From: Campanula takesimana
Lineage: Eukaryota > Streptophyta > Magnoliopsida > Asterales > Campanulaceae
Assembly: GCA_026119855.1 (NCBI GenBank)
Contig: JAOWBW010000221.1
Span: 248,001 to 312,000, forward strand
DNA length: 64,000 nt
Reading direction: 5' to 3'
Part shown: one piece after another, positions 1 through 9,295 of the stretch
Numbering within the stretch: position 1 is the first letter of the stretch
How the letters are laid out: each line of letters begins with the position of its first letter
The notes under the pieces: model-generated
What the model was told of the DNA's origin: nothing
Seen by the model: the letters and a program-made list of their open reading frames with translations, nothing else
The model's database searches: none
Program-made: the position numbers and the translations under genes

Positions 1-134
1 TAAGTTCATTATTAGTTAATTCATCATTTATGATGTTTGCAATCTCGGGGTACTCAGAAATATCGAATTTTTCATTAGCAAAGAAAGGAAACACACGCTA
101 GGCTATTGCCTCCATATCCTCTTGGGTGAGGGCA

Positions 135-356
135 TTAGAAACACTCTCGGACTCGAAAGTAAGTGTGAGCCGCTCTTCCTTTTTTTGCTGTGCGGGGTAT
201 GCAACCCATTTCTCGGACCAAGAAATCCTCGGATACTAAGGGCCCCTTCGTTGAATACCAGTTGTTGATTGGCTCGGAGCTTGGCTGAATCTCGCTAATA
301 GATGGGCTCTCCATTTCTGTATCCTCGGAGATGGCGTTGACTTGACAATTGTCCAT
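135..356 (-). pseudogene. Linker between protease and RT of the Tat element, frameshifted
   Basis: This short frame overlaps the end of gag-pro in a different phase. It reads ...PINNWYSTKGPLVSEDFLVRE..., which looks like the natural continuation of the acidic linker that precedes reverse transcriptase in Tat-group polyproteins. The gag-pro frame instead runs into a basic, unrelated-looking tail and stops at 236. The simplest reading is a one-base frameshift near 350 in this copy. Ogre-type elements also place an intron between protease and RT, so a splice in this interval is an alternative. Confidence 0.5.
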
Positions 357-3178
357 GATGCCAATTCTTCAAACATGGAGGCTAGATCGGATAGTTCTTC
401 CCCCACGGTAACCTCTACCTCGGACTCTATAGTCACTTTCTTGTCCCACCACTCTCGGGGTGACATCGGAGTGGGTTCCTTTTCTTGCGTCGGGAATTCA
501 TAATCAGTGAAGATCTCGAGACCGGGCTTTCTGACGCCCTTGTCGTTAACCCACGGTTCGGGAAAGATCATGTACGGGACATCTTTCCCTTGGCGAACAA
601 AATAACCGTTTAGTGTGTTGCGGTAAGGCCTCAAGTTGGGGATTTCATATCGTCGACCTTCTTTGCGAGCTTGGGTCCTTTGATTCTTGACTGCTTGCTC
701 GTACTTCAAGTCATCCTTGGTAGGCTCGTATCCCAGACCAAACTTGTTCTTGACAAAAGGAACTTCCACGGGGTGTAATATCCCTTGTTGATGCTTCCCT
801 AGGCCTAAACCGGGAAAGTGATTCATGTTCCTCATCATGCGGAGGACTTTAGGATTGCCGGGGGCCCACTGTCTGTTTCCCCCTTCTTTGTCAATGGTGT
901 TGACGCTGGAGAGAGTGGCATCTTCTATCCCGTGTTGGACTTGGTGAACGGGTTGTCCCCCATTTCTGTGGATGATGACATTTTCAGCCATGATAGTGAC
1001 TACCTCGTCCCCATTTCTGATTTTGACACACTGATGGAGAGTGGAAGGCACCGCATTGGAATTGTGGATCCAAGGTCGGCCCAGAAGTAGGTTGAATGAA
1101 GCAGGGACATCAAGTACTTGGAATGGGACGGACATGATCATGCTTCCAAATTCGATATTAACTTCTAACATTCCCATGACTGTACTGGCAGTGCTGTCGT
1201 ACCCTCTAATGACTTGTGCGGAGGGTTGTAAATCGGAGCTTTTGAGCCCCAGTATGCCCATGACTCGGTTAGGCATTAAGTTGAGTGCAGAGCCACCGTC
1301 TACTAGAACCCTTGAGATGGGTCTCCCCCTTGCCCTTACTTTGAGGTAGATGGCTTCATTGTGTTCGGACCCAAATGGTGGGAGGTCCATGTCGGCAAAA
1401 GTGATGACATTGCCGAAGTGAATGTGACCTATCATTGCTGTGAGGTCCTCAGGAGTCGTATCGGGAGAGACTGATGTGTCATCCAAGTTCTTAATGACGA
1501 GGTCTCGGTGTTTCTTTGATGATGCAATAAGGTCCCAGATGGATATGTTGGCTTGCGTCTTCTTGAGCTGTGTTAACAATGGATCTTCGGGTATGTCGCG
1601 TGCTTGCGATCTTTGAGAAGAGGTGCTGGTTGCTGCAGTATTGGGAGGGATTGTGCTCGTTGTTACTCGACCACTGCGAGTGAGCACGTTCACGGTCCCT
1701 TGTAGCTTCTTCTTCCTATTCTCTAAGACTTCCCTCATAATCTCATCATAAGTCACAACATAACAAGAATTATCAAGTTTATTCATATCATCGGAGCCCT
1801 CATTCACAATTGGGATCGAATGAGTGGTTCCTTCAAACTCTCCTACCTCTATTACATTGACACCACCCTCATTAGGGATTATGAATTCCTTCTTGTCTAT
1901 GAGGTCTTGGATGGTGTTGCGGATGGAGAAGCAATCCTCGGTGAGGTGGCCGGTGCATTGATGGTAGTCACACCATTTGTGGTGAGCATGATTGGCACGG
2001 AGCGGTTGTGGTTGCTTGTACCCTTGAAGAGGGGTAATTTGTCCCTTGGCCTTTAGAGCTTCATAGGCCTCGGTGATAGTCATGCCGTTGAGAGGAGTGT
2101 AGACGCGGTCGTTTTGGAACCGCTTGCCTTGTGGTGGGGGAACCTTCTTGTAATTCCCCTTGTCCGTAGTAACGGCATTGACAGAAGCCTCTTTGTTTGA
2201 ACTAGAGGCGGCCTTGTATCGGTAAGTAGGAGTGGCCTTCTTAATCTCCTTGAGCAAGTCATCCATGGGTACCCCCACCTCATACATTTGGGAGAAGTCG
2301 GAGTAGCAAGCCCCACTTAGGTGGGTGCGGAGATCACTCTTGAGACACTTGAGAAAGATGTCCATTTGCTCCTTTGTGTTTGGCCTCTCAACAATTTCAG
2401 AGAGTTTGTCATTCCATCTCCTTGTGAAGTCAATGAAGGACTCGTTGTCTCTTTGAGTGGTATTCTCGAGCTCTTTCCTTGTAGGCCGGTGAGTGGTGTT
2501 GCCTTGATATTGATTCTTGAAGGCAAGCATAGCGGCATCCCAATCAAGATGGACAGTGAGCGGGAGAGTTGCATACCAATCCTTGGCCGCCCCCTCAAGG
2601 GTGAGAGGAAAGCATTGAGCCATAACTTTTGGAGAGACCTTCTTCGGAACCATAGCCCAAATGTAAGTCTCGATGTGGGCCATCGGGCATGAGTTGCCCT
2701 TAAACTTGCTAATGTCGGGCATCTTGAATTTGTCGGGAAGAGCGGCCATCGTGCTCATGAGGATGGATGACTGATAAAGTCTTGTGTTGGAGCCTTTTCC
2801 CATGTTGAGACCCTCAAATTTCTGATCAATGTAGGCCATGATGGAATCGACCATTTTGGGGTCGTTGTTGTCGGTGCTTAGTCCCCCCACTTTTTTGGTA
2901 CAGGCACTGACATACGGGCTTTCAAACAAACCCTTAGTCCACTCGGATTCCTCGTTGTCATTAACCCCCTTGTTCTTGGAGAGTTTGAGGAGCTTAGCTT
3001 TCAGTTGGTCAACCTCGGCCTCGTGGGCCTCCCTTTGACTGTCGACATGAGCTTGCCACAAGGTTTCTTTGGTTTGAGCCTCGTTGTTGAGAGTGGTGAT
3101 TTGTTGTTGGAGTGTTTGAACCATGGCAAAAAGCTGTTCGAGAGTCATGGCGTTGTTGGTGTTGGAGTCGCCGGCCAT
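236..3178 (-). CDS. Gag-protease polyprotein of Tat-like Ty3/gypsy element
   Basis: The frame is open from 3673 but the likely start is the ATG at 3178, giving MAGDSNTNNAMTLEQLFAMV and a coiled-coil N-terminus with heptads and many Gln/Glu/Lys. The centre is a retrotransposon Gag domain (FPLTLEGAAKDWYATLP, about 2480-2640). Next comes a zinc knuckle CX2HX4HX4C (CDYHQCTGHLTEDC, about 1930-1975), then an aspartic protease with the active site at DGGSALN (about 1280-1305) followed by a LLGRPWIH strand. Near 780-830 is a G-patch-like GLGLGKHQQG. Gag packages element RNA and the protease matures the polyprotein. The last 40 residues look out of frame (see the linker entry). No internal stop is present, so the domain set is complete up to the protease. 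Confidence 0.9.
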   Translation of the reverse strand: MAGDSNTNNAMTLEQLFAMVQTLQQQITTLNNEAQTKETLWQAHVDSQREAHEAEVDQLKAKLLKLSKNKGVNDNEESEWTKGLFESPYVSACTKKVGGLSTDNNDPKMVDSIMAYIDQKFEGLNMGKGSNTRLYQSSILMSTMAALPDKFKMPDISKFKGNSCPMAHIETYIWAMVPKKVSPKVMAQCFPLTLEGAAKDWYATLPLTVHLDWDAAMLAFKNQYQGNTTHRPTRKELENTTQRDNESFIDFTRRWNDKLSEIVERPNTKEQMDIFLKCLKSDLRTHLSGACYSDFSQMYEVGVPMDDLLKEIKKATPTYRYKAASSSNKEASVNAVTTDKGNYKKVPPPQGKRFQNDRVYTPLNGMTITEAYEALKAKGQITPLQGYKQPQPLRANHAHHKWCDYHQCTGHLTEDCFSIRNTIQDLIDKKEFIIPNEGGVNVIEVGEFEGTTHSIPIVNEGSDDMNKLDNSCYVVTYDEIMREVLENRKKKLQGTVNVLTRSGRVTTSTIPPNTAATSTSSQRSQARDIPEDPLLTQLKKTQANISIWDLIASSKKHRDLVIKNLDDTSVSPDTTPEDLTAMIGHIHFGNVITFADMDLPPFGSEHNEAIYLKVRARGRPISRVLVDGGSALNLMPNRVMGILGLKSSDLQPSAQVIRGYDSTASTVMGMLEVNIEFGSMIMSVPFQVLDVPASFNLLLGRPWIHNSNAVPSTLHQCVKIRNGDEVVTIMAENVIIHRNGGQPVHQVQHGIEDATLSSVNTIDKEGGNRQWAPGNPKVLRMMRNMNHFPGLGLGKHQQGILHPVEVPFVKNKFGLGYEPTKDDLKYEQAVKNQRTQARKEGRRYEIPNLRPYRNTLNGYFVRQGKDVPYMIFPEPWVNDKGVRKPGLEIFTDYEFPTQEKEPTPMSPREWWDKKVTIESEVEVTVGEELSDLASMFEELASWTIVKSTPSPRIQKWRAHLLARFSQAPSQSTTGIQRRGP

Positions 3179-4478
3179 TGATGATGTAGAAGCTGTTGGA
3201 GTGATCGGTTCACGGACAAGCCTGTTGGATGAATCTCTGTAGATGCGGAGAGTACCAATCGGACCTGTAATTGGAGAAGTAGCCCTTGTCAGTCTCGGTT
3301 CACACTTTCGGTCCATGAAGAGGTTGAGAACACACAGTTGGGCACACAACTCGAACCACATAAAAAAGACTTTTTTTTTTTTTTTATAAGTCGGAGGGAA
3401 TGGGTCCCTTTTGGGGTTTCTAAGAAATAATGGAATCGTCACACTAGTATATAGACCATCTCGCGGTCCCATATACTCATCGGATTCCATCACGTTTGTG
3501 AATCCTACATGTGTCGGGATTAAACTAAAATAATGTAGTAAAGCATACATGCGGGGACGGATTTTTATTTTCGTCCAAAATAACCACTTTTGGGGACGGA
3601 TTTTTATTGCGTCCGTTTCAACAAGTTGGCATGTATGATTTGAAGACATTAGTTTAGGGAAATCTCGGTACATGGAAACCGACTTGAGTCACGGAGTGTT
3701 AGACCCTAACTAGAATTGTGTGGTTTGTGCTCGGCTTGAATATGAGGCTTAAAGGTCACCCCCGGCATGTAGTCATGAACTACGCCACGGGCTGAGGTTT
3801 ACCGCTTCGAAAGAGCCAAGGTCGAGTGAAGCTTGAAACTTTCTACGACGGGCCACGACGGGTTTGGGGTTGGACTTGTGCGACTCGATAGTGAGTAGTT
3901 TATAGGAGTAATGTGCACGTAGTGTGAGGTCTATCACGTGACAAAATTTTTTATTTTTTTTTCGAAAAGAAAAGATAAGAACACATAAACACATAAATTA
4001 CAACTCCCGAATCACCCGTGTGACCGGTAAATAAAACATAAAAATAAACAGTCCAAGGGTTCAATTCTATTCTGATGCAGGCAACTGTGCCCACACCCCA
4101 CTGTTCTGTCCGGTCACTGAAACCTGTTCTTGCCCTGGAAATTGGCCCAGAAGCACGTGCCTCGGGCTAGTGTTGTGGGAAGCGCGCGACTGGCGCATAG
4201 AAACTGGGAGGCGCCCGCTTCTGGGCTCACCTGTCAGATCATCAGAAACTTATGGACTCAGGGGATTGCCCTGGTCCTGATTGTGTGATGGAACCCCTGC
4301 AATGTTTGTTAGCACAAATAATAGAAAGAACACATGGAAGGCGGGCGATTCTGGAATTTGACGCGGGACGCGCGCGCTTTGGACCATGAAGGTCCGAGGC
4401 GCGCGCTTCCCAAGTCAATTCCCAGAATGCCCAGAAAAGTGAATTATGAACAGAAACACAAGCTTAACCCTCAAGCAG
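3179..4478 (-). other. Leader of the Tat-like element (primer site to gag)
   Basis: This is the 1.3-kb untranslated leader between primer site and gag. It carries CpG-rich palindromic words in an otherwise ordinary background: GCGCGC cores near 4183, 4370 and 4402, for example AGGCGCGCGCTTCCC. A GGGGACGGATTTTTATT unit is repeated near 3553 and 3594. The part near the LTR is recognisably similar to the leader of LTR copy C at 57745-58215, including TTTTCTGGGCATTCTGG, GGAAGCGCGCGCCTC and a GGTCACACGGGTGATTCG block. It is therefore a family leader rather than chance sequence. No gene is seen in it. Confidence 0.7.
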
Positions 4479-4496
4479 TCCCCAGCAGAGTTGCCA
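4479..4496 (-). promoter_or_regulatory. Primer binding site, tRNA-Arg type
   Basis: Read on the minus strand, one base after the LTR, the sequence is TGGCAACTCTGCTGGGGA. It is complementary to the 3' end of plant tRNA-Arg(ACG), apart from two mismatches relative to the perfect site seen at 57727. This site primes minus-strand DNA synthesis and fixes the LTR as the 5' one. Confidence 0.8.
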
Positions 4497-4497
4497 C

Positions 4498-5519
4498 TGT
4501 AGATACACCGGGGAACCACGGCTTGGCTAGAGCGCGTGAATTAACCTAGGATGTCTAATTGTGTTTTAGAGTCGCCACCCACGTTTTTGAGGAACGTAAG
4601 AAAACCTAATGTTTATGAGCCTAAGTTTGATTTACGAAAACAGAGATTCTTTGGGATGAGGGGTTCGGGGGTTAGGTTACGAAATGGGAAGTACTTAAAC
4701 ACCCATTTCGCCCGAGCAAAGTCGGTCTTGTTTGTTCATAATTCACTTTCTAAGATAAATGTTTTCTTCCTATTAAAATGATGATAAAAAGGGGTTTTAG
4801 AGTTTGAAATGTAGGGAGATGACTCCTAGGCCAATTCAATGTAATGAAAGGACCGTTGGTGTCATGTCCCAAATGGTTTTGGGTGATTGCACATGTGATC
4901 GAAGAAGAAGAAGAAGAAGAAGAAGAAGAAGAAGAAGAAGGAGAAGAAGAAAAGAAGTGCTTAAAACATTTACCTATAGTATTCTTCAAAAAGAGAACCT
5001 CTTGTCAAGCTTTGAAGAAGAGGTTGAGTACTTTTGTTGAAGAAATCCCAAAGGAAAGGTCTAGGCAAAGAGTGAGTAAAAGGTCTAAAATGATGATTTT
5101 TCCAAGTCCTCCTCCAATGATGGATTGGAGGGGTTTTTATAGTTGAAAAGTGACTGTTTTTGGAGCCAAACGGAGTCTCCAAGAAATCTTTCCCGGGCAA
5201 AATCATGTATAACGAGCAAGGGAGAGATTATTAGGCAGAATCTGTAACTGACACGCCCCAGAAGCGCGCGCATCCCACCTAGGCGGCGGAAGGCGCGCAC
5301 GTCTGGCCTCAAGCGGCGGAGGCGCGCGACTCTGAGAAGCGATTTTTGACAGAATGGACTAGAAATTTAGAACTGTTATTCAGTTTAGCCCCGGGACTTA
5401 ACGGAGTCCGTCTGGAACTTAACCAAAGTAACAGAAACTAACAGGAAACACTTAAAAGAGGGAGAAATACAAAATCAATTGTGCAATCGGGGTGAGCGGT
5501 CCAAGGCGGGGTGTCTACA
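4498..5519 (-). repeat. LTR copy A (5' LTR of Tat-like element)
   Basis: The repeat has TG...CA ends, TGTAGATAC...GTGTCTACA on the plus strand. Its outer and inner ends match LTR copies B, C and D further right in overall plan, but it is shorter (about 1.02 kb versus 1.20 kb). It holds a (GAA)n microsatellite at about 4902-4950 and three GCGCGC-type words between 5256 and 5335. The microsatellite creates long Glu or Arg runs in several frames that are not genes. Confidence 0.88.
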
Positions 5520-5693
5520 CTCGGGGGTTTTTCTTGGAACGGGGAATTCCCAGCCGTGATGGCTCTCAACTTTGATCACATGATTATTCCAGCCTGACAC
5601 CTTGCTCACCGAGCTCGAAATAGGAGTGATAATCTTGGGTCGCCTCTGTCTGCTCCTCAAAGTCAGAACATGAGTGGTCTCGTTAAAACTACC

Positions 5694-6014
5694 CTAAAAA
5701 AACTGATAGAAGGCCCAGGGGCATGGCTCAAAGCATAGGCTTCGGCAGAGAACTATGAAGGATGTAAGGTACCTAACGGCGTTCTCACCTAGCATGGCGG
5801 GAACGGCATGCCAATCCTCTAAAAACTCACAAATGAAGGGATCAAGCGGTAAGCGAAGTCCTAGTTCAAACTGTTTGAAAAAGAACGCCACCTCAATATG
5901 GTTCAGATAAAAGGAAGCCCTTTCCCCACTAGTACCCAAAGCAGAGGCGCGCTGGTACACCAAGTCGTAATCATCACGAAAGATCCTGCAATTATCATAA
6001 AGATAATCAATCAT
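5694..6014 (-). pseudogene. Transposon-encoded protein fragment, Transposase_28-like
   Basis: The 106-residue frame contains FFKQFELGLRLPLDPFICEF followed by NAVRYLTSFIVLCRSL. This is the pattern of the 'putative gypsy-type transposon' domain (Transposase_28, Pfam PF04195), in which a hydrophobic helix and a 'LPLxPF' turn precede an aromatic-rich helix. Upstream in the same phase the frame is open to about 6104, with a basic Gly/Arg/Lys-rich stretch. It lacks the C-terminal half of such proteins. The next minus-strand ORF piece (7343-7870) lies upstream, beyond the hAT insertion. Its biochemical role is unknown. Confidence 0.5.
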
Positions 6015-6148
6015 CTCGCCTCCGGCCTTGGGATGCTTCGGTTTGGAAGGGCCCGCGGTATTCCTTTTCCGACCAAGATTCTTGCGGCCATGACCTCGGC
6101 CCCCTTAATGAACATCATCTCTGAATCGATCAACTATTCTAGCAGAAG

Positions 6149-7342
6149 TAGGGATGGCAATTTTACCGAACCCGATCCGTATCCGAGACAATCCGACCGG
6201 GGATGGGTGGGTTTGGTAATAGATTTTAAAAATCCGGAGGCTTCGGATACGGGTTCGGAATCTGCCCGAGATCCATCCGTATCCGACCAGTATCCGACCC
6301 GTATCCAACCCGTATGAATTTATATCCGTATCCGACCTGTATCCGACCCGTATCCTATATTAAGATGTCTATTTACTATTTTACCCTTGTTTTCAGTTAT
6401 TATTACAACCCTACCCTTGTATATATACTGTGTGTGAACCATTCACTATCAGTTCCTAGGGTTTTCTTTCAATTTCTCAAACCCGCCGTTAGGACTAAGA
6501 GAGAGAGAGGAGGCGGCGCCGACGATTGCACAGACGACCGACCTCAGCGACCAGGCGACGCGAGCTCCGGCCATCACTACGGATTCTGTTAGCATTTCAG
6601 GTTATGATCTCCTGTTTCGATTCCCAATTTCTAATCCCGATTTTGATTTCGATTTAATTTTGATTTCGATTTAATTTTGATTTTGATTTCGATTTCACAT
6701 TCTAAGCTGTTTGTTTTGGGACTAAGAGAGAGAGAGAGGCGGCGCTGACGATTGCACAGACGACCGACCTCAGCGACCAGGCGACGCGAGCTCCGGCCAT
6801 CACTACGGATTCTATTTACATTTCAGGTGATGATCTCCTGTTTCGATTCCCAATTTCTAATCCCGATTTTGATTTCGATTTAATTTTGATTTTGATTTCG
6901 ATTTCACATTCTAAGCTGTTTGTTTTGGGTCTCCTGTTTTGATTATGTGGATAGAACAAAAATCAATAATTTTCGTGTTTTGTTGATCTAGCATGATTTA
7001 AGAGGCAATAACTTTTTTGTGATCTAGCATGATTTAAGAGGCAATAACTTTTTTGTTTTGGTGACCTGCCAGTAACTTTTTTTTTTGGTACATGCCATGC
7101 CAGTAACTATGTTTGTTATGTTTGTTTGTTGATTTTTGCACAAATGGGCCTTCTTTTCAAATCCAAGGCAATGAGAGATGGGCCAGGCCTAAAAAAAAAA
7201 AAAAAAAAAGTGGGCGGATCATACGGGCGGATACGGATTCGCCGTAATCGGATACGGGCGGGTTCGGATACGGGGTCAACAACCTCGGGTCGGATACGGG
7301 TTTTGCGATATCCGGACCGTATCCGACCCGTTGCCATCCCTA
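6149..7342. mobile_element. Non-autonomous hAT-type element
   Basis: The ends are inverted repeats TAGGGATGGCAA / TTGCCATCCCTA, flanked by a perfect 8-bp direct repeat AGCAGAAG (6141-6148 and 7343-7350). Eight-base target duplications and these ends are diagnostic of the hAT superfamily. Both subterminal regions (6165-6355 and 7215-7330) are packed with CCGTATCCGA / TCGGATACGG repeats, the usual kind of hAT transposase-binding repeats. No transposase frame is present. The interior contains a tandem duplication of what looks like a plant 5' leader (see next entry). Confidence 0.88.
6490..6950. repeat. Tandem duplication of leader-like sequence inside the hAT element
   Basis: Two copies of about 230 bp lie head to tail, starting near 6491 and 6718. 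Each has a (GA)n run, a GC-rich segment beginning GGCGGCGC(C/T)GACGATTGC, and a pyrimidine/AT-rich ATTTTGATTTCGATTT stretch. Just upstream is CCTAGGGTTTTC, a telo-box-like motif common in plant 5' leaders. The GC-rich part in an AT-rich element suggests captured host exon or leader DNA. The source gene is not recognisable. Confidence 0.6.
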
Positions 7343-7870
7343 AGCAGAAGTACTCTCCCCTGACATAGCTGCAGAGGAAAGAAGGGGGTTAGCATCAAGA
7401 ATCAAAGTGGGAATTGCATTTACCCTCCTCCCCTCTTTCACAAAAGCCGAGGGGGACACCTCATCCACTGACATAATGTAGTGGGAAGAAATATGGGTTA
7501 GAAGGTCAGAAAAATAAGGAAGAACTACTATGCTGGGATTCATCACCCCCAAACGATCAAACCGATGACTATTAACCGGCCAGTCCACGGTTCTGGTAAA
7601 GGCTCTATGTTTTACAAGAAATCCTTTGATTTCACTCAAATCTAACAAAAACCAGGGGCCATCTGTCCTCCTATAAATCCTTCGGTTCACTATGTGAAAA
7701 CCCAGGTGGACCGACAAGGAGCAGTAAAAAGACATCCCCGTACAAAAAACAAGAGGAAAAGCTAGAGTTGCCGGAAAAAATGGAGAACAGCAGAAAATCT
7801 TTATGAAAATGAAAGGCGAAAGGGGTAAAAGGGTACCTGGCAAGATGATTTGAGTAGAAAATGAAGGCAA
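7343..7870 (-). pseudogene. Minus-strand transposon ORF interrupted by the hAT element
   Basis: The 176-codon frame contains LDLSEIKGFLVKHRAFTRTV and ends MSGESTSA exactly at the hAT insertion. If the insertion and one target repeat are removed, the phase continues for a dozen more codons before a stop, so the hAT element landed in a translated-looking region. The N-terminal 60 residues are hydrophobic and may be intron or leader read through. Its position upstream of the Transposase_28-like piece suggests one former gene, but I cannot identify its family. Confidence 0.4.
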
Positions 7871-8104
7871 GCAGGGAAATGAGGAAGGAGCGCCAAAGCA
7901 CCTACAGACGTCCGTCGGAGTCGAGGGATGTAGGACAATCGCCGGTCGAGTTTCTGATAGGTAAAACCCTAGAAATGAAAACTTTTGACTGAAAAGTGAA
8001 AAGGTAAAACGGGTTCGAGAATTTCAATCGATAGGAATTTGTGGGCCAATAAAAGCCCGAGAATTTGACCTCCGTCCGCACGAGATCTCGCGAAAATCTC
8101 GTGG

Positions 8105-8245
8105 ATTTTGGCGGTCGTTGACGTCACGAAGCTAGCCATCATTACCTATATTTAAGGGATGTGACTACCCCTATAAAGCATAGTCTCTTCATTTACCCTC
8201 CGCCGCCTGACACAAATGATGTCATAAATTTGTGACATCATGAGC
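8105..8245 (-). promoter_or_regulatory. Possible promoter of the minus-strand ORFs
   Basis: The segment contains TTGACGTCACG at about 8116-8126, a perfect bZIP/CRE-type palindrome TGACGTCA. It also has a 9-bp-arm inverted repeat ATGATGTCA...TGACATCAT at about 8216-8241. Both lie upstream of the 7870 ORF on the minus strand. Regulatory function is inferred only from these motifs. Confidence 0.3.
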
Positions 8246-8652
8246 CTGGAGAGTAGTGAAGGGTCGAGAGACTGACAGCACAGACCGACTTACGTTCAAT
8301 ATCTCGGCTTTGACCAGATTTGACTAAATCACTAGAAGGCTATCAACTACAAGTATATCCCATGCCGACACACCAAGAAAGACCAGGAGAGCGGCATCAT
8401 AATAAGACGACATCATGAAGCAGGTTGTGTTAATGGAGTTATGAAGCAAAAGTGCAAATAAATCAGAAATCATCTAAGCATCACACAGACGAAAATCCTT
8501 GACTAAACAATGATTGAAAGCACAAAAGATGATTCTATTACTATTATAGACAAACAAAAGACCCCCACAATATGGCCGGGGACCTGACCCTTTACAACAT
8601 CAAAAAGAAAGAAAAGAAAAGCTACTACTACAGCGTAACCCAAACTTTCTTC

Positions 8653-8985
8653 CTATTCAATATCTCCATCATAGCCCTCAGTATCATCCATGGAATTCCC
8701 CTCCTCTTCATCATCAGCATCTTCGTCTTCGTCACCTTCACCATCACCATTACCACTGTCATCACTGCTATCAGACAATTCTTCATCTTCCCTCTCCATA
8801 GGATCAGGGGATTGGTATTCTCCATTGCTATCGGTCAGAGAGTCCTCCTCCAGGAAGGACGAACATGGTTGCGAAGGCACTATAGAGTCGCTGCTGCTGC
8901 TGGAATCCGAGTAAGAAGCATGGCTCTCTGAGTCTGAGCTCACCTCCTCTGGGAAGGCATCATCATAGTTTCTTTTTGGGGCCAT
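8653..8985 (-). CDS. Small acidic Ser/Asp/Glu-rich protein, unrecognised
   Basis: The 110-residue frame starts MAPKRNYDDAFPEE and soon becomes runs of Ser, Asp and Glu (DGEGDEDEDADDEEEGNSMD). It has no domain I recognise. The N-terminal basic residues followed by an acidic tail resemble low-complexity nuclear acidic proteins, but composition alone makes this uncertain. It sits inside the probable 3' region of an LTR element, on the strand opposite to the element, upstream of the other minus-strand frames. The complementary Ser/Thr-rich frames are shadows. Confidence 0.4.
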   Translation of the reverse strand: MAPKRNYDDAFPEEVSSDSESHASYSDSSSSSDSIVPSQPCSSFLEEDSLTDSNGEYQSPDPMEREDEELSDSSDDSGNGDGEGDEDEDADDEEEGNSMDDTEGYDGDIE

Positions 8986-9295
8986 TGGGGGTTTTCTTGA
9001 GGGATCTTGAAGAAGGATGAAATTTGTAAGAGAAAAATTCCAAGAGACAAGCTTTATATACCCCCAGAATATGAGAGGGTGGAGTATTTATTTTAGTCAT
9101 AATTGGGGCGCAATTAATGAATGTCCATTCTCCAAGAGGAATAATGATTTCACCTGCAATAAATCAAGATGAGGTCAGCATATCTAGAGGATTAAGGATT
9201 TGGCGGCTGCCTATCAAATCAACATAAATGAAGCTGTAGAACAAGTACAAGAACAGTTCCTACTCGGCAAGCCGAGATAGAAACTTGGGGGCCAC

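Larger units (their letters stand above)
1..5519 (-). mobile_element. Ty3/gypsy LTR retrotransposon, Tat-like, 5' part
   Basis: On the minus strand, in order, are a 5' LTR (4498-5519), a primer binding site matching tRNA-Arg, a 1.3-kb leader and a long gag-protease frame. The element runs off the left edge before reverse transcriptase. The separate gag-pro frame, the G-patch motif and the zinc knuckle of CX2HX4HX4C form are typical of the Tat/Ogre/Retand group. The gag-pro frame is long and open for over 970 codons, so the copy is fairly young, although a break appears just after the protease region. RT, RNase H and integrase should lie left of base 1. No target-site duplication can be tested because only one end is visible. 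Confidence 0.88.

Noticed and set aside
3775..3830. A sixth copy of the GAACTACG hairpin motif (ATGAACTACGCCACGGGCTG)
   Set aside because: Only the first eight bases match; the GACCTGA and ACGTAGGC blocks are missing and the strand is opposite to the element.
4750..5146. Glu-, Arg- or Ser-run ORFs near the LTR
   Set aside because: They are translations of a (GAA)n microsatellite in LTR copy A.
8572..8931. Plus-strand ORFs opposite the acidic minus-strand ORF
   Set aside because: They are the Ser/Ile/Phe-rich complement of the Asp/Glu-rich frame and have no features of their own.
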